DNA of 64,000 nt from the NCBI RefSeq assembly GCF_003610775.1, contig NZ_RAQO01000006.1, forward strand, positions 248,001-312,000, given 5' to 3'. The first letter of the stretch is position 1. Every line of letters starts with the position of its first letter. The notes beneath the pieces were generated by a model, which was not told the DNA's origin, ran no database searches, and worked only from the letters and a program-made list of their open reading frames with translations. This DNA is from Alginatibacterium sediminis (lineage in GTDB: Bacteria > Pseudomonadota > Gammaproteobacteria > Enterobacterales > Celerinatantimonadaceae). A program made the position numbers and the translations under genes. Of the stretch, positions 52,294-63,747 are shown in pieces.

Positions 52294-54051
52294 CTAGGCA
52301 AAATTAGGCCAAGCATCAAATGCCTGCTTTTCGAACTGCATGCTTCCATCTTGGTCTTGGTAAATGTTGATCCAGGCTTGCCAATTTTCGTAATCGATAT
52401 CAGGATAATCGAGACGATAGTGACTACAACGACTTTCTTTGCGCATGATTGATGCTTTTAGCTTCATTTCGGCGGTGATAATCATGTTCTCTGTTTCATG
52501 TGCCAAGCGAAGTTTGTGCAAGTCATCAGCCATAAGCATCGGTACATGGTGGTCACGCAGTTCACTAATATAAGCCATGGCTGCGCTAAGTAAGCTTTCT
52601 TTTTTAACGTACAACACGAAATTGGGGATCATAATACCCTGCAGTACTTGGGTGACCCAGGCGGGGCTATAGCCTTTTTTGCGTAGCATTGGTGCTAAAA
52701 TTTGATGTTCAATCTGCTCAAGCGAGGCTTGGCTTACCGCGTCAATTTCCAGAGCTAAGCTGGCTTTTGCCGCGGCCTCTCCCGAAATAGCACCTTGGAC
52801 AGCGCTACCCGCTAATGACGACCCAATTTGAGTATAAATACCGCCTGACATATAGCTTCCTAATGCATCACCTGCGGCATATAAGCCGGGCAGGGTGCTT
52901 AAACCCGCTTCGTCGATGGGTACTAAACCTTCTGATTTATGAATGGCCATACCCGCGGTTGACCCACCAACTTGCTCGCCACCCATTCCAGGTGGGCCGT
53001 CATGACCTTTACTGCGAAACATCGAGAGTATTCCGCTTTCTTGTGGTGGTGGTTTGGGTTTATCAGTTTCTCGAAAAGCGGTGGGTGTATAAGGGCCTTG
53101 AGGATACGTAACATTGCTTGTGCCAGCTTGATTTGGGGCAGAACCTGGCCCCATGGTTACCGGAGCCCCTTGCGTATACGCTTGATAGTTACTATCGACA
53201 CCTAAGTGATGGTTTACTTGCACGCCGGTGAGACCTGGCTTTTCTTCAATCTGTCCGCGCCAGTTGTCATAACAAGAACCTGAATTTTCTGCAGAACCTG
53301 GATGGCCATCATTCCATTCTTTGCCTGTTACTTTGGCGCCAGCTTTATAGGCCATAATAGTGCCGTCATGGCTCAAATCACACACTGGAAATCCGCTCGG
53401 TTTAAAGCCACCAGATCCAGTGCATAAAACCACAGATTTGGAATGAAAGTGAATAATCTTTTTCTCATTCAGGCTAAAACCAGAGGCGCCGACCACGCGG
53501 CCTTTATCTTTAAGTAGGTGCGTAATCATGATGCGCTCTGATACCGGAATATTGCGCTCGTTGATTGGCCGCATAAACGAGGTATTGCACAAAGCGGAGT
53601 CGAAAAAACCCCATTGTTTTAGTTCTTGAACGCGGTCGTAAGAATGCAGCGCAAGTTGGCGGGTAAACACCGGGTTGTTGGTTTGAATCGCTGACTCTGA
53701 CACTTGGGCGACAAATTCATCAATGCTGACTTCACTGGTGGCTTTGTCATAGCAAAAAATGCCCTTGGCAAACGGGGTAAGCCCTGAGCTTCCAACACGA
53801 CCTTTAGAAACAAGCATCACTTTGGCACCGGCATCATGGGCTTTCACCGCGCAAAACAGACCGGCCATGCCGCCGCCTATAACGAGCACATCGGTATGTT
53901 GGTTCTCTATTGTAAAATCACTGGCTTGAGTATCACTTGGATTTTCTATGGTTTCAGCACCTAATGGAATCGAAGCGAGTGCGGATGCGCCAATGACGCC
54001 ACCGGCTACGCCGATAAACTGGCGGCGTGAAAGTTCTATATTGTCTTGCAT
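52294..54051 (-). CDS. Tat-exported FAD flavoprotein of the fumarate reductase/AprA superfamily
   Basis: A 585-residue flavoprotein with a twin-arginine signal (S8-R9-R10-Q-F-I, then VAGGVIGASALASIPLGA). FAD-binding motif VLVIGGGMAG at about 56-64, LYAAGDALGSYMSGG near the end of the FAD domain, and a C-terminal helical domain with RKESRCSHYRLDYPDIDYENWQAWI as in AprA/FrdA flavoproteins. A Gly/Pro-rich insertion (roughly 320-385, with KPKPPPQES) is unusual. No FMN-binding or heme domain is fused. The ATG at 54049-54051 has GGAGATAA in front. It follows the ferredoxin gene by 4 bases. Substrate unknown. Confidence 0.82.
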   Translation of the reverse strand: MQDNIELSRRQFIGVAGGVIGASALASIPLGAETIENPSDTQASDFTIENQHTDVLVIGGGMAGLFCAVKAHDAGAKVMLVSKGRVGSSGLTPFAKGIFCYDKATSEVSIDEFVAQVSESAIQTNNPVFTRQLALHSYDRVQELKQWGFFDSALCNTSFMRPINERNIPVSERIMITHLLKDKGRVVGASGFSLNEKKIIHFHSKSVVLCTGSGGFKPSGFPVCDLSHDGTIMAYKAGAKVTGKEWNDGHPGSAENSGSCYDNWRGQIEEKPGLTGVQVNHHLGVDSNYQAYTQGAPVTMGPGSAPNQAGTSNVTYPQGPYTPTAFRETDKPKPPPQESGILSMFRSKGHDGPPGMGGEQVGGSTAGMAIHKSEGLVPIDEAGLSTLPGLYAAGDALGSYMSGGIYTQIGSSLAGSAVQGAISGEAAAKASLALEIDAVSQASLEQIEHQILAPMLRKKGYSPAWVTQVLQGIMIPNFVLYVKKESLLSAAMAYISELRDHHVPMLMADDLHKLRLAHETENMIITAEMKLKASIMRKESRCSHYRLDYPDIDYENWQAWINIYQDQDGSMQFEKQAFDAWPNFA

Positions 54052-54055
54052 ATCA

Positions 54056-54271
54056 TTATCTCCAAGAAACCATAACCGGAATTGTTTTATCTGGGCTGAT
54101 GGTAATAGCGCCCACTGGGCAGTTAAGACGGCACAGATGACAGATTTGGCAATCTTCGGGGTAAGCAATTACTGCTTTGTTGGTTCTCTTGTCTAACTGA
54201 ATAACATCGGTTGGACAGCTTTCGATACACGCTTTACAGGCGATGCATCCAGAAATTTGTTCGATAGGCAT
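54056..54271 (-). CDS. 2[4Fe-4S] ferredoxin partner of the Tat flavoprotein
   Basis: A 71-residue ferredoxin with two complete cluster motifs: CIACKACIESCP and CQICHLCRLNCP. It resembles the AprB-like or ferredoxin-like subunits paired with AprA/FrdA-type flavoproteins. No signal peptide: either it stays in the cytoplasm or it leaves folded with the Tat flavoprotein. GGAG precedes the start, and it lies 15 bases behind the reductase gene and 4 bases before the flavoprotein gene. Confidence 0.9.
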   Translation of the reverse strand: MPIEQISGCIACKACIESCPTDVIQLDKRTNKAVIAYPEDCQICHLCRLNCPVGAITISPDKTIPVMVSWR

Positions 54272-54286
54272 AAGATGCTCCGTGAC

Positions 54287-55684
54287 TTAGAACGAAAGTT
54301 GTTCAAAGTGAATGTTGGATTTACGAATTTGCAGGGCAGTGAGCGCTTTACCTACCGGTTCCATCATTGGCTCTGGACCGCATACATATACAGCCCAATC
54401 ACGGAGTTGCTGGGGGGCGATAGTACTGCGAATGATGTCGATGTCGACAAAGCCTTGCTTAGTGCTATCACCACTGGATAGTTCTTCATTTAGAAGTTCT
54501 TCACAAACCCGTTGCTGTTTGAAGTTGGGCATTGTTAGCTCAAAGTCATTTATTTCGTTTTGCATCACTAATTGTGTTGAATTTTTTGCGGCATATATCA
54601 ATCGAATAGGGCGAGGGTCTGCTTTGTCGGCCAAAGCGCGAAGTAGGCTCAACATGGGAGCAATTCCAGCGCCACCGGCTATCAAAGTAATCCCTTTAGC
54701 TTGATTACTCGCGTTTAAATCTAAACTTCCATAGGGGCCATCAACGTACACTTCTTGGCCCGTAAGCAACTGATCCAGAGTTGAGGTATAGTCGCCAAGT
54801 TCACGAATGATGAACGACAAGCTTGGTAGTTGTGTTGCGCTAGACGCAATCGAAAATGGGTGGTCTTGCAAGCCAAAGCGATTATCACTGGTACTTAGCC
54901 AAACAAATTGCCCTGCTTCAAAGCTAAAGTTAGCGTTTTCAGGCGCTGTCAATGTGAGTTGCCAGTCACGAGAGCTGACTCTTTCCACGCTCTCAAGTGT
55001 AAATGGGCGATGTTTAAGTTTGGCGGGTTTAATGAAATAGTTATAAGCAGTGCCTAGTAAACTTAAGGCACATAGACTCCACCATAGCCATTCGAAGCGC
55101 GAATTAAACTGACTATGACTGCCAATACTGGTGATGTGGGAAGTTGCAAGAATAGCGATAAGCATAAAGCCGACCACATGCAACACTCGCCAAGTTTCGT
55201 AGCGTATGCGTAGCTTGTCTTTGAAAATGGAAAGGGTGATCCAAACCAGCATGAGTAAATAGGCTACTATCCCCGAAAGGGTATTGGGGGAAGTTACAAT
55301 GGCTCTAAGACTTGTCAGCCCATCGTCGGTCGATGCCATAAAGCGCGGCGCTAAAATCAAAATGGGATGCAGTAAGAACACCAGCGCTAAAGCTTTACCG
55401 ACTTGCTTATGTTGGGTCATGCTCCAATCAATGTTGGCAAACAAAGGTATATTTTTAATCCGACCCGCGAGTGGAAATTGTAGGTAAAAGGCCATCATTG
55501 CTAAAAGATTCATAAAACTGATTGCTGCAAAGTAGTAACCATTAAAATCTAAACTTAAAAATAGTGTGGCAATAAACGGCAGAGGTAGTAATAGCGTATA
55601 GGCTGTACTCAATTTAAATCTAGAACTGCTCGCTTCGAAGTACTGATTTTTTTGCCAGCTTTTTATCATCGCGGAAGGACTCAT
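54287..55684 (-). CDS. Ferric-reductase-like transmembrane NAD(P)H oxidoreductase
   Basis: A 465-residue protein. The N-terminal half has about six spans with heme-type histidines (TQHKQVGKALALVFLLHPILIL and RVLHVVGFMLIAILATSHI); the C-terminal half is a cytoplasmic ferredoxin-NADP reductase module with FAD motif HPFSIAS, nucleotide motif GGAGIAPMLSLLRAL and VCGPEPMM. It can carry electrons from NAD(P)H across the membrane. I start at the ATG at 55684 with AGGAG in front; a frame 40 codons longer has no such site. It opens the operon with the ferredoxin and the Tat flavoprotein. Confidence 0.87.
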   Translation of the reverse strand: MSPSAMIKSWQKNQYFEASSSRFKLSTAYTLLLPLPFIATLFLSLDFNGYYFAAISFMNLLAMMAFYLQFPLAGRIKNIPLFANIDWSMTQHKQVGKALALVFLLHPILILAPRFMASTDDGLTSLRAIVTSPNTLSGIVAYLLMLVWITLSIFKDKLRIRYETWRVLHVVGFMLIAILATSHITSIGSHSQFNSRFEWLWWSLCALSLLGTAYNYFIKPAKLKHRPFTLESVERVSSRDWQLTLTAPENANFSFEAGQFVWLSTSDNRFGLQDHPFSIASSATQLPSLSFIIRELGDYTSTLDQLLTGQEVYVDGPYGSLDLNASNQAKGITLIAGGAGIAPMLSLLRALADKADPRPIRLIYAAKNSTQLVMQNEINDFELTMPNFKQQRVCEELLNEELSSGDSTKQGFVDIDIIRSTIAPQQLRDWAVYVCGPEPMMEPVGKALTALQIRKSNIHFEQLSF

Positions 55685-55996
55685 TTCTCGCTCCTGTTGC
55701 TTAGCACTAATAAGCTTTATCAGTGCATTTCTTAGTGAAGAATATAGAAATAAAATGTGTGCAAAGTATGGAGAAAATGAGGAGTTGGGCTGCCCAAGCA
55801 ACATTTGAATTAGCTGTTACGGCTTTAGTTGTTAACGTTGATGTTTTGCAGCAAGTTGATTAAATAGCGAGTCATTACCCACAAGCCAACAATTTGTATT
55901 TTATTTTTGACTCTAATTTGTGAAAATACCAATTCGCATAAAATTCCGTTGCTTGCGAGCGCGGATAGCCTTAGTTTTACAACCGTGAGCCTGCCA
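55685..55996. other. Divergent region between the redox operon and the AraC gene
   Basis: 312 bases with no supported gene if the later AraC start is used. I see no clear FNR, Fur or CRP box. Promoters for both directions must lie here. Confidence 0.5.
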
Positions 55997-56869
55997 ATGT
56001 CGAATGTGCCACTAAATGTGCAGCAATGCCTAGCACAACGAGAGCGATTAGTTAGTTTTAGAACCATCGGCAGCTTTGAGTCAGGTAATCAGCTTGGTTT
56101 TGGTTTTATGTTCAAACCGGGTATTACCATTGATTTTGCGAACTATAAACTACCTTACTACTCTGCATGCTATGTCATTCGTGGGCGAGGCGTTTATACC
56201 GATGCTTTGGGAAAAAACTACCAACTCAAACCCGGCAGTTTGTTCCAGCGCCATCCCGAAGTGGAGCACTCTACAACGATAGACCCAAACAGTGATTGGG
56301 CAGAGTGCTATATCGATTTTGGGCAGCAGATCTACCAATTTATGGTAAATATGAACATCATAAATCCCGAACAAGTTGTAGCAAACGGCCCTGTAGACCC
56401 CATGATAGAAGCTGAGACTTATCGACTATTAGTCGAGTTACAGGCTTCCAGTGAACACAATTTGGCGGATTTACTGTTGCAAAGCTCGGTGCTGCTTAGG
56501 CGGATATTAAATCGTGAACTACATGTAGGGCTTCAAGAAAGCAGTCATAATTTCATTGAGAAAAGCTGCAAAGACTTCACCCTTAATTACCATAAAAGAA
56601 TCGATTTACGCCAATATTGCACCGACAATGGTGTGGGTTATGAATCGTTTAGAAAAAGTTTTAAGAAATCTTTAGGTGTCTCCCCAAGCCAATACATTAT
56701 TCATCGTCGAGTTGATATGGCTTGCCAAATGTTGTCAGTTTCAGCGCGTAGTATCAGTAAAATAGCTGATGAGCTTGGCTACTGTTCACAGCATGATTTT
56801 TCAACTCAGTTCAAACGCATTACCGGAACAAGCCCCAAAAGCTATCGGCGTAGCATGAATACCATTTAG
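55997..56869 (+). CDS. AraC-family transcriptional regulator
   Basis: A regulator with an N-terminal cupin-type sensor domain (PYYSACYVIRGRGVYTD, LKPGSLFQRHPEVEHSTTI) and a C-terminal double helix-turn-helix (IDLRQYCTDNGVGYESFRKSFKKSLGVSPSQYIIHRRVDMACQML, then ISKIADELGYCSQHDFSTQFKRITGTSPKSYRR). I use the ATG at 55997 (290 residues). An in-frame TTG at 55907 would add 30 residues; neither has a strong ribosome site, so the start is uncertain. It lies 83 bases before lacZ on the same strand and is divergent from the redox operon, so it may govern either or both. Confidence 0.85.
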   Translation: MSNVPLNVQQCLAQRERLVSFRTIGSFESGNQLGFGFMFKPGITIDFANYKLPYYSACYVIRGRGVYTDALGKNYQLKPGSLFQRHPEVEHSTTIDPNSDWAECYIDFGQQIYQFMVNMNIINPEQVVANGPVDPMIEAETYRLLVELQASSEHNLADLLLQSSVLLRRILNRELHVGLQESSHNFIEKSCKDFTLNYHKRIDLRQYCTDNGVGYESFRKSFKKSLGVSPSQYIIHRRVDMACQMLSVSARSISKIADELGYCSQHDFSTQFKRITGTSPKSYRRSMNTI

Positions 56870-56940
56870 CATAAAAAACTTACCAAGGTAGGCATGGGCT
56901 TTTTCTTAGGTCTGACTTAGATTTAAGGAAACTATCCTAA

Positions 56941-60090
<3,150 letters not shown>

Positions 60091-60106
60091 CAAAACCGGT
60101 AACTTT

Positions 60107-60134
60107 ACAGACCCAACCAACACGGTGGGTCTGT
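60107..60134 (+). terminator. Terminator-like hairpin behind lacZ
   Basis: ACAGACCCA pairs with TGGGTCTGT over 9 bp with a 10-base loop, followed by TGTTGC. It lies between convergent lacZ and the MFS gene. Confidence 0.65.
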
Positions 60135-60160
60135 TGTTGCGAATTAACACCTATTTTTAA

Positions 60161-61351
60161 CTAAAGACTGTTCGCGCACTGGCTTAAGTTTGTACTTTTC
60201 TTATCTAAATAGCCACTTAAGCGCGTTAATACCAAGGCTACAATTACTATTCCTGCCCCGACTAAGGGAGTGTTCATCAGGCCTGAATCAGCAACGATAA
60301 TCCCACCTCCCCAAGACCCTAGCGCAATGCCAATATTGAAAGCAGCTATATTGAGCCCTGAAGCAACATCAACAGCATCGGGTGCATACTTCTCAGCAAG
60401 TTTAACGACGTAGACTTGTAAGCCCGGTACGTTCCCAAAAGCAAACGCTCCCCAAATTAAAATGGTGGCCACTGCGGCGATAGGGTGTGGCGCAGTAAAA
60501 TAGAACAGCACTAATACGAGCGCCAAACCGGTAAAAATGAGGGTTAGCGCTTTCACTGGCCCCATGTTATCGGCCATTTTTCCGCCCCAAATATTGCCAA
60601 AAGCAACCGACACCCCATAGACCAACATAATTAAACCAACCGTGCTGGCGTTAAACCCTGATATTTGCTGCAATATCGGCGCTAAGAAAGTAAACGCGGT
60701 AAATGTGCCGCCATATCCTAGCGCTGTTATTGCATAAACCAAGAGTAAGCGTGGTTGGGTTAGTACCTTTAACTGGGCTGAAATTTTTGCGCTTGGTGAT
60801 TGTTTTAAATTGCTTGGGATCCACAAGAAGCTACCCACTAAGGCGATAAATCCAAGAAAGGCGACGATCAAAAAAGTTGTTTGCCAGCCGAACAGTTGCC
60901 CTATATAGGTTCCTAGAGGTACGCCAGTGACCAAAGCGACAGTAAGACCGGTAAACATAATCGCGATGGCACTTGCGGCTTTCTCTTTAGCCACTAGACC
61001 CGTTGCGATCGTTGAGCCGATGGAGAAGAATACTCCATGGGTTAGGCCGGTAATAATACGAGCAACAACCAAGGTGTTGTAATCAGGGGCTAACCAAGCG
61101 CACAAGTTACCGACAACGAATAAGCTCATTAAAGCCAGTAATAGATGTTTGCGGTTCCATTTTCCGGTTAGTGCGGTGAGCACTGGAGCACCAATGGCGA
61201 CACCAAGTGCATAAAGGCTAACAAGCAATCCCGCTGAAGGAAGGCTTACGTTTAAGTCCAAGGCCATTGTGGGTAACAAGCCGACAATGACAAATTCTGT
61301 AGTTCCAATGGCAAAGGCACTGAGTGTCAATGCGAATAGTGCAATGGGCAT
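60161..61351 (-). CDS. MFS transporter, DHA1 (drug/sugar efflux) type
   Basis: A 396-residue major facilitator with 12 predicted spans. The first span ends TTEFVIVGLLPTMALDL, and motif A-like GAPVLTALTGKWNRK and the motif C-like GVFFSIGSTIATGLV are as in AraJ/YdhP-type exporters. It is divergent from a LysR regulator that probably controls it. Substrate not predictable; drugs, sugars or purines are exported by relatives. Confidence 0.88.
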   Translation of the reverse strand: MPIALFALTLSAFAIGTTEFVIVGLLPTMALDLNVSLPSAGLLVSLYALGVAIGAPVLTALTGKWNRKHLLLALMSLFVVGNLCAWLAPDYNTLVVARIITGLTHGVFFSIGSTIATGLVAKEKAASAIAIMFTGLTVALVTGVPLGTYIGQLFGWQTTFLIVAFLGFIALVGSFLWIPSNLKQSPSAKISAQLKVLTQPRLLLVYAITALGYGGTFTAFTFLAPILQQISGFNASTVGLIMLVYGVSVAFGNIWGGKMADNMGPVKALTLIFTGLALVLVLFYFTAPHPIAAVATILIWGAFAFGNVPGLQVYVVKLAEKYAPDAVDVASGLNIAAFNIGIALGSWGGGIIVADSGLMNTPLVGAGIVIVALVLTRLSGYLDKKSTNLSQCANSL

Positions 61352-61461
61352 AAAGCTAATCTCTGATTTGAAGTAAACAGCTTGGTTACAAGCTGGGTTA
61401 AGTTACCGTGGAGTATCTAGTAAAAATTTGTTGCTAAAAATAGTGTTTATGGCAAATTACT

Positions 61462-61478
61462 TTTGTAAATATTGCAAA
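61462..61478. promoter_or_regulatory. LysR-type box candidate
   Basis: TTTGTAAATATTGCAAA has T-N11-A symmetry with 4-bp perfect arms (TTTG / CAAA). It sits 14 bases before the LysR start and is in the shared region with the MFS gene, fitting autoregulation. Confidence 0.4.
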
Positions 61479-61491
61479 AATAAGAAGCGTG

Positions 61492-62370
61492 ATGATTACT
61501 CGATCAGATGATTTAGAAATGTTACTAGCCGTGGTGGACTGCGGTGGTTTTTCGGCAGCAGCCCAAAGCTTGGATATTCAAGTAGCGAAAATATCGCGCG
61601 CGGTGAGCAAAATAGAAAGTAAACTGGGCGTATCGATTCTTAATCGAACCACGCGTCGGGTGGAGCTAAGTGAGGATGGCCGTCAGTTTGTTGATTCTAT
61701 TCGACGCGGCATTGCGCAACTAGAATTGGCAGAAAATGAGTTGATATCTGTGGGCGATGTTCCAAAAGGTCTACTTCGAGTTGATGCTGCAAGCCCTTTT
61801 GTTTTTCATCAGTTAGTGCCATTAATCCAAGACTTTTACGCGGCTTATCCGAATATCGAACTTGAGTTAACATCTAATGAAGGCTTTGTAGATTTACTCG
61901 AAAAAAGAACCGATGTCGCAATCCGGGTTGGTAAGTTAACTGACTCGAGTTTAAATGCGCGCAAGCTTGGCAGTAGCTTACTATATATGCTTGCATCACC
62001 GGACTACCTGCGCGCGAATCCAAGTCCCAAAACCTGCGGTGATCTCGCTAATCATCAGCTGATTGGTTTTAGTGGCGCAAAGATCCTCAATAGTTGGCCC
62101 ATACCAGGGCCGCATATTACGCCCAATATTAGAGCAAGCAACGGCGAGACAGTGCGTCAGTTGGCACTTTCTGGGAATGGTATTGCCTGCTTATCGGGTT
62201 TTATGGTGAAGCAAGACATTGAGCAGGGAAGGCTGGTGGCGGTGCTAGAGCACGAAAAACAAGCTCACAATGATAGAGAACAAATAAATGCAGTGTTTTA
62301 TAAATCCTCAGCGGTATCAAAACGCATCTCTAGTTTTCTTGATTTTATTCAAGTACGTTTAAACCTGTAG
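61492..62370 (+). CDS. LysR-family transcriptional regulator
   Basis: A 292-residue LysR protein: helix-turn-helix LEMLLAVVDCGGFSAAAQSLDIQVAKISRAVSKIESKLGVSILNRTTRRVELSEDG at the N-terminus and a type 2 periplasmic-binding-like effector domain from about residue 90 (LRVDAASPFVFHQLVPLIQDFYAAYPNIEL). It resembles the CrgA/YhjC group. The start is ATG at 61492; a GTG just before it is equally possible. Divergent from the MFS transporter, its likely target. Confidence 0.88.
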   Translation: MITRSDDLEMLLAVVDCGGFSAAAQSLDIQVAKISRAVSKIESKLGVSILNRTTRRVELSEDGRQFVDSIRRGIAQLELAENELISVGDVPKGLLRVDAASPFVFHQLVPLIQDFYAAYPNIELELTSNEGFVDLLEKRTDVAIRVGKLTDSSLNARKLGSSLLYMLASPDYLRANPSPKTCGDLANHQLIGFSGAKILNSWPIPGPHITPNIRASNGETVRQLALSGNGIACLSGFMVKQDIEQGRLVAVLEHEKQAHNDREQINAVFYKSSAVSKRISSFLDFIQVRLNL

Positions 62371-62447
62371 CACCTGCCTCGTTATCGCGTAGGTTAAGGT
62401 GTTGGTGTTTGGCTTCTAGTTTGATGATTTAGTAGGGGAATATAGTT

Positions 62448-62933
62448 TTGATTAGAGAAATGACTAAAGCTGATTTTGAAATCTTTTGGCCGACTTTTCG
62501 AGATATTGTTGTGGCGCAAGAAAGCTATGCCTTTGACCCTCAAATTAATATCGAAACCGCCTATCAACTGTGGTGCAAACAAACCCGCGCTTCATTCGTC
62601 TTTACTCAAAACGACCAAATATTGGGAAGCTACTACATTAAATCAAATGGCATGGGTCCCTCTGATCATATTTGCAATTGCGGTTACATGGTCAGTGAGC
62701 TTGCCAGAGGCAAAGGCATTGCTAGCAAGCTGTGTGAACACTCTCAGGCCACAGCGAAAGCATTAGGTTATAGTGCGATGCAGTTTAACTCAGTTGTATC
62801 AACCAACCAGATTGCAATAAAGCTATGGCAAAAGCTTGGCTTTACTATTATCGGAACTATTCCTGAAGCCTATCGGCATGCGCAACTTGGTTTAGTCGAT
62901 AGTTACATTATGCATAAAGCACTAATCAGGTAG
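62448..62933 (+). CDS. GNAT-family N-acetyltransferase
   Basis: A 161-residue acetyltransferase: first strand IREMTKADFEIFWPTFRDIV, the acetyl-CoA loop ELARGKGIASKLCEHSQATAKALGY (R/Q-x-x-G-x-A pattern), and C-terminal NQIAIKLWQKLGF with the usual GFTIIGTIPEA. It starts at TTG at 62448 with AGGGG in front; the ATG four codons later would cut the first strand. Substrate unknown. Confidence 0.85.
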   Translation: MIREMTKADFEIFWPTFRDIVVAQESYAFDPQINIETAYQLWCKQTRASFVFTQNDQILGSYYIKSNGMGPSDHICNCGYMVSELARGKGIASKLCEHSQATAKALGYSAMQFNSVVSTNQIAIKLWQKLGFTIIGTIPEAYRHAQLGLVDSYIMHKALIR

Positions 62934-62961
62934 CAGCCATAAGCCTATACTTCTGCACAAG

Positions 62962-63453
62962 TTAACTCTTCAGAAAGTTCTCTATTTTTGGCTTAATGGT
63001 TAGTGACATAGTGACCATAAGCGTCAATCCAATTGGAATCGCAACCACAAAAGCGTCAATCCATCCGGAAATAAAATCAGCGCGACTCTCCAAGCCAATG
63101 TTATTCACAGTGGTAACAAAAGCCATCATTGATTCCATCAGTACAGCCATCAACAATCCAACAATTAAGTTGCGTTTCATCTCGCTGAGCTTTGGTAATA
63201 ATTTGTTGGTGAGCAGCGTTAGCGTTGTGGTGAATACAAAACCGAGCGGCATCATGAAAATGGCGACACCGATGAATGATTGCAGCCAGTTACTAAAAAA
63301 GCTTTGATCAAAGCCAAGTTGCATATAGGTCATTGCGCCTGTAAGCGAGCCGCCTATGGTCATCATTAAACCCATTACCACTGCTATTTTATAAATCAGC
63401 GGGTTTTTGGTAGGTTCAGAAGCTGTGGCGTTAAGTGTTGCTTGCATATTCAT
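62962..63453 (-). CDS. DUF2798-family four-span membrane protein
   Basis: A 163-residue membrane protein with two similar halves, each with two spans: VVMGLMMTIGGSLTGAMTY plus WLQSFIGVAIFMMPLGFVFTTTLTLL, and NLIVGLLMAVLMESMMAFVTTV plus WIDAFVVAIPIGLTLMVTMSL. This is the doubled DUF2798 pattern. I use the ATG at 63453 because AAGGG precedes it; a longer frame has no ribosome site. Function unknown. Confidence 0.78.
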   Translation of the reverse strand: MNMQATLNATASEPTKNPLIYKIAVVMGLMMTIGGSLTGAMTYMQLGFDQSFFSNWLQSFIGVAIFMMPLGFVFTTTLTLLTNKLLPKLSEMKRNLIVGLLMAVLMESMMAFVTTVNNIGLESRADFISGWIDAFVVAIPIGLTLMVTMSLTIKPKIENFLKS

Positions 63454-63747
63454 GTTTGACCCTTGATGGTTAGATGTAATTATCTGGTTGATGTTGTCAA
63501 CTATATTGGCTGTGATTGATAAGGTCAACTACTTTTTGTTGTTTTCAAACTTCTTTATAAAGCTAGCCTTGGGCATAGAAGTTTATTGGCTTTTTAATGG
63601 CTCGATAAGGATTAAGAGCCCAGCATACTGCTGGAAATTGACACGCTTGTCATAAATGCCAACTATAGTGGATGAGCGAATACGCAAGTTAAACTGCAAC
63701 TACCTATTCTACGAACTGAATTCAAAATGACTAAGGAGCTGTCAAAA

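Noticed and set aside
52090-52452. 120-codon open frame on the plus strand
   Set aside because: It overlaps the 3-prime end of the well-supported flavoprotein gene on the other strand and has no clear ribosome site or family.
60095-60103. GntR-like half site (ACCGGTAAC) behind lacZ
   Set aside because: Only one half is present and it lies downstream of lacZ, not in a promoter.
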